In this document: positions 50,794 through 59,482 of the stretch, piece by piece | Position numbering within the stretch: the stretch's first letter is position 1 | Layout of the letters: each line of letters begins with the position of its first letter | Assembly (NCBI GenBank): GCA_963717705.1 | Contig: CAVQWT010000003.1 | Coordinates: forward strand, 186,001 to 250,000 | Source: CAVQWT01 sp963717705 | GTDB taxonomy: Bacteria; Pseudomonadota; Gammaproteobacteria; Burkholderiales; Casimicrobiaceae | Length of the DNA stretch: 64,000 bases | Reading direction: 5' to 3' | Notes under the pieces: model-generated | Database searches by the model: none | The model's input: only the letters and a program-made list of their open reading frames with translations | Told to the model about the DNA's origin: nothing | Made by a program: the position numbers and the translations under genes

Positions 50794-51186
50794 CGGCGCG
50801 CGACACTTTCGCGATCGGCGGCCCCCTTCCTGCCGCACCTCCACTGCAACGGCGGAGGCGGGACTTCGGGCAAAGTGCGCTGCCGCCGCGGACCGGCCTC
50901 CGTCGCGGCACGTATTTCACCCTGAACGCGACCGGGGCGTTGAAGCTCGAGGGGGAGTCGTATCCGTTCGAGGCCGGAGCGCGACTGCCGCTGACGGTCG
51001 ACATCGAGTCGTGCCGCGTGATTCGCGACGGCAGCTGACCGCTCGTACGGTCACCCGTGCCGGCGGGTCGCAGGACAGGACCCATCGGCGATCGGTCAGA
51101 TCGTGTCCGTCAATTCGGGGCGCCGGCAGCAACCAGGACCCCGGGTCCTGCCGATGAGCTCGCCGCCCGGAGGCAGAACGAAGCGA
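50794..51186. other. Intergenic region with a possible 3' gene remnant
   Basis: A 393-base stretch without an intact gene. From about 50896 to 51038 a plus-strand frame reads TYFTLNATGALKLEGESYPF, then EAGARLPLTVDIESCRVIRDGS and a stop. It has protein-like composition but no start codon within a reasonable distance, so it could be the tail of a decayed gene. The remaining 148 bases to the cupin gene show no promoter, RNA or repeat that I can support. Confidence 0.4.
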
Positions 51187-51873
51187 TCATGACGGTGGCG
51201 AAAGACAATCCCGCGGCTTCTCTGCCAGATGGCCGACCTTCACGTAGATCAGGCACCCCGGTTCGCTGAACGGCTGATGGCGGCTCAGGTGCGGGCTCCG
51301 GATCCACGATCCGGCAGGGTAGCTCCCATGTTCGTCGGAGAACACGCCCTCCAGCACGAGGATTTCCTCGCCATCCCAGTGGGTGTGCGCCTGAAAGCGG
51401 GTCCCGGGCGCCCAACGGACCAGCGCGACGTGTTCGCCGCCGAACTCGTGAAGGGGGAGCACCGACAATCCCGGCACGAGGCCGGGATGCCATTCGGCGC
51501 GCCGGGTGTCGATCACGATGCGCGAGCCGTCCTCCGGTCGGAACTGGCGCAGCTTCACGAACAGTTCGCAGCCCGATGTCGAAAACGGCCGGTGCCGCGA
51601 GCCTGGCGGATTCCGGACGTAGGTGCCGACCGGATACTCCCCGCCCTCGTCCGCGAACGTCCCGGCGAGCACAAGAAATTCCTCGCCGAGGGCGTGTTCG
51701 TGGGAGGCGAACGCGGATCCGGGCAGGTACCGCACGATGCTCGTGGCACGCGCGACTTCGTCGCCGACGCGGTCGAGCGGCTTGCGCTCGACTCCCGGCT
51801 CTGGAGAGGCGATCCATGGAGCGGTCCGGGTGTCGATCACCACCCGGGCGCCGAAGTCATCATTCAATGCCAT
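51187..51873 (-). CDS. Tandem cupin protein (ChrR-cupin type)
   Basis: A 228-residue protein of two similar cupin halves. The metal-ligand motifs are FASHEHALGEEFLVLAGTFADEGGEYPVGTYVRNPPGSRH in the first half and FQAHTHWDGEEILVLEGVFSDEHGSYPAGSWIRSPHLSRH in the second, i.e. H-x-H, E and H ligands in each. This resembles the ChrR cupin (anti-sigma) domain doubled, without the zinc anti-sigma part. It may bind metal and act on reactive species. It is divergent from the thioredoxin-like gene. Confidence 0.82.
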   Translation of the reverse strand: MALNDDFGARVVIDTRTAPWIASPEPGVERKPLDRVGDEVARATSIVRYLPGSAFASHEHALGEEFLVLAGTFADEGGEYPVGTYVRNPPGSRHRPFSTSGCELFVKLRQFRPEDGSRIVIDTRRAEWHPGLVPGLSVLPLHEFGGEHVALVRWAPGTRFQAHTHWDGEEILVLEGVFSDEHGSYPAGSWIRSPHLSRHQPFSEPGCLIYVKVGHLAEKPRDCLSPPS

Positions 51874-52056
51874 GCTCCACCATCCGATATAGCCAACAGA
51901 CCAACACCAAGTACGCAGACATATCCAGGACGACCGGCGGCCGGTACTGCTGGAACCCGGCCGGGTCGAACGATGCCGCGCGTGTTTCAATCCGTTGCCT
52001 TGGCGACGCAACGGAGTACGCTTTCGCCTGCAGTGGCCGATTGTATTCCGACATCC

Positions 52057-52653
52057 ATGCGCCATCCCGCCAATCCCCGATCGAAGGCACCTGCCGCCGT
52101 CGCCTCCGAGCCTCCGTCCGGCTCGTGCGTCGCACCGGAACCGAAACGCCGGCGCTGGCTGCGATGGGGGGCGGAGATCGGCCTCTTCGTGCTGTTCCTG
52201 CTCGCGCTCCAGTGGTGGCAGGCGCGCGACGTGCCACGCGGCCCGGCACCATCGTTCTCGGCGACGATGGCGGACGGCCGCAGCAGCGGCCTCGACGAAT
52301 GGCGCGCGGCACACCCCGGGGAGACCGTCGGCCTCTACTTCTGGGCGGACTGGTGCCCGATCTGCAAGGCACAGGAAGGCAGCGTCGACGCTCTGCGGGC
52401 GGACTGGCCGGTGCTCACGGTGGCCATGCAGTCCGGCAACGCGGCGGCAGTAGCCAAGGTGCTTCGCGAACGCGGGCTCGACTGGCCGACGGCGATCGAT
52501 GCCGATGGCGGCATTGCCGCACGCTACGGACTTCACGGCGTCCCGGCTCTGGTGGTCGTCGACGGCCGGGGAGAGATACGCTCGGTGATGGTCGGCTATT
52601 CCACGACGCCCGGCATGCGGCTGCGCCTGTGGTGGGCGTCGCTGAGTGGTTGA
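52057..52653 (+). CDS. Membrane-anchored thioredoxin-like disulfide oxidoreductase (ScsD/TlpA-like)
   Basis: A 198-residue protein. A ~35-residue polar start is followed by one membrane helix (GAEIGLFVLFLLALQWW) and a periplasmic thioredoxin fold. The active site is WADWCPICKAQ, and the cis-proline lies in GLHGVPALVVVDGRGEI. The WCPIC site and the AAAVAKVLRERGLDWPTAIDADG segment fit ScsD/TlpA-type proteins that reduce or isomerize envelope disulfides. The hydrolase gene follows immediately (1-base spacing), suggesting one transcript. Confidence 0.85.
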   Translation: MRHPANPRSKAPAAVASEPPSGSCVAPEPKRRRWLRWGAEIGLFVLFLLALQWWQARDVPRGPAPSFSATMADGRSSGLDEWRAAHPGETVGLYFWADWCPICKAQEGSVDALRADWPVLTVAMQSGNAAAVAKVLRERGLDWPTAIDADGGIAARYGLHGVPALVVVDGRGEIRSVMVGYSTTPGMRLRLWWASLSG

Positions 52654-52654
52654 G

Positions 52655-53632
52655 ATGGCGGTGGTCGCGCGGTCGCTGGCCTTCCTCGCCGTGACGGTCG
52701 CCACCCTTGCGCTGCTGCGCGGCCTCCTGCACCGGGGCATTCGCGCCAGCCTGGCGGCCCCGCGGATTGCGCACGAATGCGGGCCGGACGCCTTCGGCCT
52801 TGGCTTCGAATCGGTGCGCATCGATACGGCGAATCGGCGCCGCCTGCACGGATGGCTGATCGCGCCGGTCCAGGGCACCCGCGCCCCCTGCCCGGCGATG
52901 ATCGTGATGCACGGCTGGGGCGGCAACGCCGCCATGATGCTGCCGCTCGCGCGACCGTTGCACCAGGCGGGTTTCGCCGCGTTGTTCCTCGATGCACGAT
53001 GTCACGGCGCGAGCGACGGCGACAGCTTTGCTTCCCTTCCTCGATTCGCCGAGGACGTCGAGCACGCCTTCGAGTGGCTTGCCGAACAAGCGGGCATCGA
53101 CGCCGGGCGCATCGGCCTGATCGGGCATTCGGTGGGTGCCGGGGCAGCGCTGCTTGCCGCCTCGCGTCGACCGGAAGTCGCCGTGGTCGTGAGCGTGGCG
53201 GCGTTCTCCCATCCGGCGGCGATGATGCGGCGGTGGATGGCGACGAAGCGAATCCCGGAGTGGCCCGTCGGGCGCTACGTGCTGGGCTACGTGCAGAAGA
53301 CGATCGGCCATCGTTTCGACGACATCGCGCCGGTCAATACCATCGCCGGGGTGCGCTGCCCGGTGCTGCTCGTGCATGGCACCGATGACGACGTGGTGCC
53401 GCTTGTTGACGCGCACCGGATCCTGTCCGCCCGCGCTCACGAGGCAGTCGAGTTGCTGGTTCTTGGCGGCGACCACGACACGTTCGCCGATCTCGAGCAG
53501 CACGTGGAGCAGCTCATTGACTTCCTGCGCCGCGCGATGGAGCGCGGGACCGGCGACGATGCCCCTGCACGGATTCGGGAGAGTCGTCGACCCCGCTCGG
53601 CAGCGCAAAGGACGCACGGCGCCCGCCGCTGA
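52655..53632 (+). CDS. Alpha/beta hydrolase with N-terminal membrane anchor
   Basis: A 325-residue protein. One N-terminal helix (VARSLAFLAVTVATLALL) precedes an alpha/beta hydrolase with oxyanion strand IVMHGWGGNAAMM, nucleophile elbow GLIGHSVGAGAAL, acid in LVHGTDDDVVPLVDAH and histidine in LGGDHDTFADL. The C-terminal ~25 residues are Arg-rich. The start ATG at 52655 lies just after the thioredoxin-like stop; an in-frame GTG overlapping that stop (52646) is possible. Substrate unknown. Confidence 0.82.
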   Translation: MAVVARSLAFLAVTVATLALLRGLLHRGIRASLAAPRIAHECGPDAFGLGFESVRIDTANRRRLHGWLIAPVQGTRAPCPAMIVMHGWGGNAAMMLPLARPLHQAGFAALFLDARCHGASDGDSFASLPRFAEDVEHAFEWLAEQAGIDAGRIGLIGHSVGAGAALLAASRRPEVAVVVSVAAFSHPAAMMRRWMATKRIPEWPVGRYVLGYVQKTIGHRFDDIAPVNTIAGVRCPVLLVHGTDDDVVPLVDAHRILSARAHEAVELLVLGGDHDTFADLEQHVEQLIDFLRRAMERGTGDDAPARIRESRRPRSAAQRTHGARR

Positions 53633-53680
53633 CCCTCGTTGGCCGGGCCGCACCGCACCCGCCGTGGTCCTGCGACTCGT

Positions 53681-53714
53681 AAAACAGCGCGGCGGGCGCT
53701 TGCACGCCCGCCGC
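53681..53714 (-). terminator. Intrinsic terminator after fadL
   Basis: A perfect 10-bp GC stem (53689-53698 with 53705-53714) and a 6-base loop. On the minus strand it is followed by TGTTTTA. It lies 23 bases beyond the fadL stop, so it should end the tusA-dsrE2-fadL transcript and may also stop the convergent hydrolase transcript inefficiently. Confidence 0.75.
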
Positions 53715-53737
53715 GGATTGCACCCTGCCCTGTTCGC

Positions 53738-55075
53738 TCAGAACTTGCGGCTGTAGGCGACGCCGAGCAGGTACTGCTTCATCTCGATCGTCTCGGTCGT
53801 CGTCGGCGGCGCGCCGAAGCCGATGAACAGGCTCGGCCCGGTCACCGAGTTGTTCTGCGCGTACATGAACGCGCCGGTGACCTCGGAGACCTTGTCGATC
53901 CGGTAGGTCGTGCCCAGCGACCACTGGTTCCTGACCACGCCCGGCGCCAGGATGTTGAACGTCACGTCCTGCGACTGGATCGGATTCTCCGAGTAGTTGT
54001 ACCCGCCGCGGAACGTCCACTTCTCGTCCATCTCGTACTGGATGCCGATCTTCCAGACGTCGATGTTCTGCCAGCCGAAGCCTGCGCCGGAGCTGCCGCC
54101 GAGGCAGTAGTCGCGCTGGCCGGCGCCCATCGGCGGCGGCGGGCAGTACCCGATCCACATGCTGGGGTTGCTCACCGACGCCGAGTCGTCGTAGAAGATT
54201 CGCTCGTAGTCCAGGGCGAACAGCCACTGCCTGGTCGGCCGGAACGCGAAGCCGATGGTGAAGTTGGACGGCAGATCGAAACCGCCGCCCTGCGCGAACA
54301 GGCCCTTGTAGCCATCGAAATCGCCCATGCTGATCTTGGACGAATACGCGGCGCCGACGGCGAACTGCTCGGTGAACTGGCCCATGTAGCCGACACGGAC
54401 GCCCAGACCCCACGAATCGCTGTAACCGTTGTTGGTCACGTTGCCGGGGCTGGTCGAGAAGCCGGGATTGTCGAACGCCTGCATGCCTTCGGCCTTGAAG
54501 CGCTGGTAGGCGATCAGCGGCGCGATGCCGATCGAGTGGCCCTTGGTGAACTGCCACGCCGCGTACGGCGCGATGATCAGCTGCGTGAGGTCGACGCCAA
54601 GGCTGCCGCTGCCGCACAGCAGGTTGTACGGCGCGCCCTGGCCGCCGCGGAACTGGCCGCAGGCGCTCTGCACGGGAATCTGGCCGCCGGGGTAGTCGGT
54701 GTTCATGCCGCCGTTGCCGTAGACCGTCAGGCCCAGCGCGACGTCGGGGCTGTACTTCCAGTTGACGCCGAACTCGGGGATGAAGAAGTTGTTGCTGCCA
54801 CTGTCGACGCTGCCGTCGATGTTGGCCATGCCCGACCCGGTGCGCGACGCGCTGCGGTCGGGGGAGAACCAGGCGAGCCCCAGCTGCCACTGGTTGTCGA
54901 GGAACGACATCGCCCCGGGATTCACCGCACCGCCGAACGGTTCCATCGCGACGGCAATCGCGGCGCCGCCCATGCCGTTGGACTTCATCCCGTAGCCGTT
55001 GGCGAAATAGCCGTCGGTCGCCTGCGCGGCAATCGGGGTGGCGGCGAGGATTGCCAGTAAGAGCTTCTTGTTCAC
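53738..55075 (-). CDS. FadL/OmpP1-family outer-membrane channel
   Basis: A 445-residue beta-barrel. The signal peptide (KKLLLAILAATPIAAQA) is followed by the hallmark TDGYFANGYGMKSNGMGGAAIAVAMEPFGGAVNPGAMSFLDNQ of FadL-type channels for hydrophobic compounds. It ends in an aromatic-type C-terminus (LLGVAYSRKF). It lies 67 bases after dsrE2, so the unit is tusA-dsrE2-fadL. A link to uptake or export of hydrophobic sulfur is a context-based guess; fatty-acid or aromatic uptake is the known family role. Confidence 0.88.
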   Translation of the reverse strand: MNKKLLLAILAATPIAAQATDGYFANGYGMKSNGMGGAAIAVAMEPFGGAVNPGAMSFLDNQWQLGLAWFSPDRSASRTGSGMANIDGSVDSGSNNFFIPEFGVNWKYSPDVALGLTVYGNGGMNTDYPGGQIPVQSACGQFRGGQGAPYNLLCGSGSLGVDLTQLIIAPYAAWQFTKGHSIGIAPLIAYQRFKAEGMQAFDNPGFSTSPGNVTNNGYSDSWGLGVRVGYMGQFTEQFAVGAAYSSKISMGDFDGYKGLFAQGGGFDLPSNFTIGFAFRPTRQWLFALDYERIFYDDSASVSNPSMWIGYCPPPPMGAGQRDYCLGGSSGAGFGWQNIDVWKIGIQYEMDEKWTFRGGYNYSENPIQSQDVTFNILAPGVVRNQWSLGTTYRIDKVSEVTGAFMYAQNNSVTGPSLFIGFGAPPTTTETIEMKQYLLGVAYSRKF

Positions 55076-55142
55076 GTCAACTCCCTTCCAAAGTGTTGGT
55101 CCGACCGTCGACGCAATGGCGTCGCCAGCCGGCGATCCCGGC

Positions 55143-55781
55143 TCAGATGAACAGCGTGACGTCGGCGTCCTTCGCCATCGGCAGGAACGTCGCGGCGCCG
55201 CAGTATTCCTTGACCTCGGGTATGAACTCGTCGTGCTTGTACCCGAAAAGGTCGACGGTCATCTGGCACGCGATCAGGTTCACCCCGGCTTCGATGCACA
55301 GGCTGCGCAGCTCGTCGATGCCTGCGACACCCGTCTTCTTGATCGTCTTCTTCATCATCTTGGTCGCGAAGGCCTCGTACGCCGGCACCGCCGACTGCAC
55401 GATGTTCGGGATGTTCCAGCGTATGGACTTGAACCACGCCGGCCCCATCGGCATCTTCATGGGCATCGCCGGATTGCCGAGCGGGCTCACCTTCAGCTTG
55501 CGCAGGTCCTTCTTCAGCAGCTCGAGGCCGTAGAACGTGAAGAAGATCGACACGTCCCAGCCGAGCGCCGCCGCCGTCGACGCCAGGATGAACGGCGGAT
55601 AGGCCCAGTCGAGGGTGCCCTTGGTCGCGATGATCGTCATCGACGGCGTCTTCGCCGCCTTGATCTCGGCGAGCTTCGCCTCGAGCCGCTGGTCGAGCAG
55701 CGCGTCGATGCGTTCCCTGATGGCCCGATCCAGCGCGCCGTCCGTCGCGAGGATGGCGGTCATTTCGGCTTGCGTTTGCAT
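55143..55781 (-). CDS. dsrE2: DsrE2 sulfur-transfer protein
   Basis: A 212-residue DsrE-fold protein of the membrane-associated DsrE2 type. An acidic/helical start is followed by TPSMTIIATKGTLDWAYPPFILASTAAALGWDVSIFFTFYGLELL. The cysteines are C162 and C172 (LCIEAGVNLIACQMT) and C194 (EYCGAA). In sulfur oxidizers DsrE2 works with TusA, and often a rhodanese, to bring sulfane sulfur to the Dsr system. It lies 49 bases after tusA. The rhodanese commonly found beside this pair is not present here. Confidence 0.9.
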   Translation of the reverse strand: MQTQAEMTAILATDGALDRAIRERIDALLDQRLEAKLAEIKAAKTPSMTIIATKGTLDWAYPPFILASTAAALGWDVSIFFTFYGLELLKKDLRKLKVSPLGNPAMPMKMPMGPAWFKSIRWNIPNIVQSAVPAYEAFATKMMKKTIKKTGVAGIDELRSLCIEAGVNLIACQMTVDLFGYKHDEFIPEVKEYCGAATFLPMAKDADVTLFI

Positions 55782-55830
55782 GGCGACTCCTTGGTCTCCG
55801 GCGGGCGCGGGGCTTGCGCGCGCAGCCGGG

Positions 55831-56073
55831 CTATTTCTTCTTCAGGAAGAACACGTAGTCCTTGCCCTCTTCCGCCGTCGAGAGCAGCGGGTTGCCTGTC
55901 TGGTTGGCGAACGCCGCCATGTCCTTGATCGAGCCGGGGTCGGTGGCGACCACCTTCAGCACCTGGCCCGACACGAGGTCATTCAGCGCCTTTTTCGTCT
56001 TCAGGATCGGCAGCGGGCACGACAGCCCGCGCGCGTCCAGTTCCTTGTCGAAATTCACTTTGCCGACCTCCAT
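55831..56073 (-). CDS. tusA: TusA sulfur carrier
   Basis: An 80-residue single-domain TusA. It has GLSCPLPILKTKKALNDL with the sulfur-carrying cysteine in CPxP, then the DPGSIKDMAAFANQTG loop and a C-terminal KDYVFFLKKK. It is the central sulfur shuttle feeding DsrE2 and DsrEFH. First gene of the tusA-dsrE2-fadL unit. The 380-base upstream region separates it from cbbR on the same strand. Confidence 0.93.
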   Translation of the reverse strand: MEVGKVNFDKELDARGLSCPLPILKTKKALNDLVSGQVLKVVATDPGSIKDMAAFANQTGNPLLSTAEEGKDYVFFLKKK

Positions 56074-56453
56074 CGTTCAGTTGGCCCCATGCATCGACGC
56101 CATGCGCACGCGCGACCGCGCACCGGACCGGTACCGGATGCGAAGCCACGGCGAGCGACGGGCGCCGGCTGTATGTGGCGGGACTCATCCATTAGGCTGT
56201 TTTTCGCGAAGGGGCGTCTATAGCCGGATTGGGTGATGCCCCTACTACCCACAAGGGGGAGGCCGTCGGTGCCGACCCGGCCGGCTCCGCGACCCTCTGC
56301 GGGGCACGGAACCGGCACCCAGCCCGTTGGCCTGTCGCCTTTTCGTCGCGTGGCTCGCCGCCCACCGATCATGCGCCGGCGCCGGCAGGCGGACCTGCCA
56401 GCACGGGCGACATTCGCGTCGCGTTTGATCGAAATCAACGCCCCGGGGCGCGC
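56074..56453. promoter_or_regulatory. Leader region between cbbR and tusA
   Basis: A 380-base gap without a gene that I can support. It contains the palindrome CCGGTACCGG (56128-56137) and TGGGTGAT (56230-56237), the second half of the soe/dsr motif; the first half is only weakly matched here. A TATAGA hexamer on the minus strand (56217-56222 complement) could serve tusA but lacks a good -35. The rest appears featureless. Confidence 0.35.
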
Positions 56454-57437
56454 TCAGCCGCCGCCCGGTCCCGCCGCGACGGGAAGCGCTGCGACGGCGG
56501 GCACGGCGCCGGGCGGTGCCGCGCCGAACGGCGGCTTCTGCAGCACCGCCTGCGCCTTCTCGAGGATGAAGTAGCGAAACGCCTCGGCCGCCGGCGACAG
56601 CAGCTTCGCGCGCATGTTGACGACGTGCCAGCGCCGCAGCAGCGGCAGCCCCTCGACCTCGAGCGTCCTGATGACGCCCGCCGCGAGCTCGAGCCCGATG
56701 GTGTGGATCGACAGGATGCTCACGCCCATGTCGGCCATCACCGCCTGCTTGATCGTCTCGTTGCTCGGCATCTCGACCATCGCCGCCGGGTGGATGCGCT
56801 GCTCCTTGAGGAAGATTTCCATCGACGCGCGCGTGCCCGAGCCGGGCTCGCGCACCAGGAACGCCTCGTTGCCCAGCAGCGCGGCCGGCACCTGCGACAG
56901 CCGGGTCAGCGGGTGCTCCGGTGCGGCGATCATCACCAGCGGATTCGCGGCGAACGGCTCGGAGCGCGTGTCGAGCTCGCGCGGCGGCGTGCCCATGATC
57001 GCGAGGTCGACCTCGTTGTCCTTGAGCTGGCCGACCAGCGCCTGCCGGTTGCCCACTTCGAGCCGCAGCTCGACCGCGGGATGCTCGCGCCGGAATTCGG
57101 CGAGGAGCCGCGGCACGAAATACTTGGCCGTGCTGACGATGCCGATGGTGAGCCGGCCGCTCTCCACGCCCTTCATCCGCGCCATGGTGTCGTCGGCGTC
57201 CTTCAGCGCCGCAAGCATCCTCCGCGCGTGGACCAGGAAATATTCGCCGGGGGTGGTCAGCGAGATCCTGCGCCCACCGCGATCGAACAGCGGCAGGCCA
57301 ACGACGCTCTCCAACTCCTTGATCTGCATCGAGATCGCGGGCTGCGTCAGGTGCAGCTCCTCGGCCGCGCGGGCGAAGCTCAGGTGCCGGGCGGCGCACA
57401 CGAACACCTGCAGCTGGCGGATGGTCAGGCCTCTCAT
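56454..57437 (-). CDS. cbbR: CbbR, LysR-type activator of the Calvin cycle operon
   Basis: A 327-residue LysR-type regulator. The N-terminal winged helix is LTIRQLQVFVCAARHLSFARAAEELHLTQPAISMQIKELESVVGLPLFDRGGRRI. The co-inducer domain contains GRLTIGIVSTAKYFVPRLLAEFRREHP, as in CbbR. A Pro/Gly/Ala-rich tail follows residue ~300. It is divergent from cbbL with 102 bases between, the classic arrangement for RuBisCO control by metabolites such as RuBP or NADPH. Confidence 0.93.
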   Translation of the reverse strand: MRGLTIRQLQVFVCAARHLSFARAAEELHLTQPAISMQIKELESVVGLPLFDRGGRRISLTTPGEYFLVHARRMLAALKDADDTMARMKGVESGRLTIGIVSTAKYFVPRLLAEFRREHPAVELRLEVGNRQALVGQLKDNEVDLAIMGTPPRELDTRSEPFAANPLVMIAAPEHPLTRLSQVPAALLGNEAFLVREPGSGTRASMEIFLKEQRIHPAAMVEMPSNETIKQAVMADMGVSILSIHTIGLELAAGVIRTLEVEGLPLLRRWHVVNMRAKLLSPAAEAFRYFILEKAQAVLQKPPFGAAPPGAVPAVAALPVAAGPGGG

Positions 57438-57443
57438 CAGGTT

Positions 57444-57502
57444 TTACTTATCTTTGATGTAATTATTACTGACTTTACCTGATTGTCGGCGCTCCATACA
57501 GT
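57444..57502 (+). promoter_or_regulatory. CbbR site and candidate cbb promoter
   Basis: An inverted LysR-type site TTAC-N11-GTAA occupies 57444-57462, in the AT-rich centre of the cbbR-cbbL spacer. Downstream, a -35-like TTTACC (57474-57479), a 17-base spacer and a -10-like TACAGT (57497-57502) precede the cbbL ATG by 37 bases. The site is placed as expected for activation of cbbL and autoregulation of cbbR. Confidence 0.6.
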
Positions 57503-57539
57503 AGCCCTGTCCCCCCGCACCCGGAACAGGAGATTCGAG

Positions 57540-59024
57540 ATGAACGCATCAAAGGACGGCGCCATCGTCGACGCCAAGAAGCGCTACGCCCCAGGCGTCC
57601 TCAAATACCGGCAGATGGGCTACTGGCAGCCGGACTACGAGCCGAAGGAAACCGACGTCGTCTGCGTGTTCCGGATCACGCCGCAGGAGGGCGTGGACGC
57701 CGAGGAGGCGGCTGCCGCCGTGGCCGGCGAGTCGTCGACGGCGACCTGGACCGTCGTCTGGACCGACCTGCTGACCGCGTGCGAGAGCTATCGCGCCAAG
57801 GCGTACCGCGTCGACCGCGTGCCCAACACCGGGCCCGGCACGAATTCCGAGCAGCAGTATTTCGCGTGGGTCGCCTACGACCTGATCCTGTTCGAGGAAG
57901 GTTCGATCGCCAACCTCACCGCCTCGCTGATCGGCAACGTGTTCAGCTTCAAGCCGCTGAAGGCGGCGCGCCTCGAGGACATCCGGCTGCCCGTCGCGTA
58001 CGTGAAGACGTTCAAGGGCCCGCCGACGGGGATCGTCGTCGAGCGCGAGCGCCTCGACAAGTTCGGACGGCCGCTGCTCGGCGCGACGATGAAGCCGAAG
58101 CTCGGCCTGTCCGGCCGCAACTACGGCCGCGTCGTCTACGAGGGCCTCGTCGGCGGGCTCGACTTCACCAAGGACGACGAGAACATCAACTCGCAGCCGT
58201 TCATGCACTGGCGCGACCGCTTCCTGTTCGGGATGGAGGCCGTCAACCGCGCGCAGGCCGCCAGCGGCGAGCAGAAGGGCCACTACTTCAACGTCACCGG
58301 CGCGACGATGGAAGACATGTACGAGCGCGCCGAGTTCGCGAAGGAACTCGGCTCCTGCATCGTGATGATCGACCTCGTCGTCGGCTGGACCGCGATCCAG
58401 TCGATGGCGAACTGGTCGCGCCGCAACGACATGATCCTGCACATGCACCGCGCCGGCCACGGCACCTACACGCGGCAGAAGAACCACGGGGTGTCGTTCC
58501 GCGTGATCGCCAAGTGGCTGCGGCTGGCCGGTGTCGACCACCTGCACGCGGGCACCGCGGTGGGCAAGCTCGAGGGCGACCCGATGACGGTGCAGGGCTA
58601 CTACAACGTCTGCCGCGACGGGTACACCAAGGCCGACCTGCAGCGCGGCCTCTTCTTCGACCAGGACTGGGCCGACCTGCGCCGCGTGATGCCCGTCGCC
58701 TCCGGCGGCATCCACGCCGGGCAGATGCACCAGCTGCTGACGCTGTTCGGCGACGACGTCGTGCTGCAGTTCGGCGGCGGCACCATTGGCCACCCGGCCG
58801 GCATCCAGGCCGGCGCCACCGCCAACCGCGTCGCGCTGGAGACGATGGTCAAGGCCCGCAACGAGGGACGCGACATCGCCGTCGAGGGGCCGCAGATCCT
58901 CGCCACGGCGGGCCGCTGGTGCGCGCCGCTGGCCCAGGCGCTCGAGACCTGGAAGGACGTCACGTTCAACTACGCGTCGACCGACACGCCCGATTTCGTC
59001 CCGACCGCGACCGCGTCGGTCTAG
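57540..59024 (+). CDS. cbbL: RuBisCO large subunit, form IC (red-type)
   Basis: A 494-residue catalytic subunit fixing CO2 on ribulose-1,5-bisphosphate. Catalytic lysine K185 lies in GATMKPKLGLSG and the carbamylated K211 in GGLDFTKDDENINSQP. Loop 6 lysine is in GTAVGKLEGDPMTVQGYY, and a phosphate-binding GGGTIGHPAG follows. The MNASKDGAIVDAKKRYAPGVLKYRQMGYWQPDYEPK start and the accompanying cbbX mark the red-type lineage. An AGGAGA site precedes the ATG. First gene of cbbLSXFPT. Confidence 0.97.
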   Translation: MNASKDGAIVDAKKRYAPGVLKYRQMGYWQPDYEPKETDVVCVFRITPQEGVDAEEAAAAVAGESSTATWTVVWTDLLTACESYRAKAYRVDRVPNTGPGTNSEQQYFAWVAYDLILFEEGSIANLTASLIGNVFSFKPLKAARLEDIRLPVAYVKTFKGPPTGIVVERERLDKFGRPLLGATMKPKLGLSGRNYGRVVYEGLVGGLDFTKDDENINSQPFMHWRDRFLFGMEAVNRAQAASGEQKGHYFNVTGATMEDMYERAEFAKELGSCIVMIDLVVGWTAIQSMANWSRRNDMILHMHRAGHGTYTRQKNHGVSFRVIAKWLRLAGVDHLHAGTAVGKLEGDPMTVQGYYNVCRDGYTKADLQRGLFFDQDWADLRRVMPVASGGIHAGQMHQLLTLFGDDVVLQFGGGTIGHPAGIQAGATANRVALETMVKARNEGRDIAVEGPQILATAGRWCAPLAQALETWKDVTFNYASTDTPDFVPTATASV

Positions 59025-59036
59025 AGGAGAACCGTC

Positions 59037-59453
59037 ATGCGCATCACCCAAGGCACCTTTTCGTTCCTGCCCGACCTGACCGACACCGAGATCAAGGCGC
59101 AGATCCAGTACGCAATCGACCAGGGCTGGGCCTGCTCCGTCGAGTACACGGACGACGCGCACCCGCGCAACACGTACTGGGACATGTACGGGCCGCCGAT
59201 GTTCGGCCTGAAGGATGCCGCCGGCGTGATGATGGAGCTGGTCGCGTGCCGCAAGGCGTTCCCGAGCCACTACATCAAGGTCAACGCCTTCGACTCGACG
59301 CGCGGGATCGAATCGGTGCGCCTGTCGTTCATCGTCAACCGGCCCGCCGACGAGCCGGGCTTCTCGCTGCAGCGGCAGGAGACCGAAGGGCGCCGGATCC
59401 GGTACACCACCGTCGGCATCGCGGCCCAGCTTCCCGCCGGCAAGCGCTACTGA
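59037..59453 (+). CDS. cbbS: RuBisCO small subunit, red-type
   Basis: A 138-residue small subunit. It begins RITQGTFSFLPDLTDTEIKAQIQYAIDQGWACSVEYTDDAHPRNTYWDMYGPPMFGL. The C-terminal extension (GFSLQRQETEGRRIRYTTVGIAAQLPAGKRY) forms the beta hairpins filling the central pore in red-type enzymes, in place of the long loop of green-type small subunits. It follows cbbL by 12 bases with a GAGGAGAA site. Confidence 0.96.
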   Translation: MRITQGTFSFLPDLTDTEIKAQIQYAIDQGWACSVEYTDDAHPRNTYWDMYGPPMFGLKDAAGVMMELVACRKAFPSHYIKVNAFDSTRGIESVRLSFIVNRPADEPGFSLQRQETEGRRIRYTTVGIAAQLPAGKRY

Positions 59454-59482
59454 TCGTCCCCCGGCCCCCGGAGCGCGAAGCC

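Noticed and set aside
51992..52014. CCGTTGC-N9-GCAACGG inverted repeat between the cupin and thioredoxin-like genes
   Set aside because: Short stem, no supporting promoter geometry or second copy; noted only.
56128..56137. CCGGTACCGG palindrome upstream of tusA
   Set aside because: A single 10-bp palindrome in very GC-rich DNA is not enough to call an operator.
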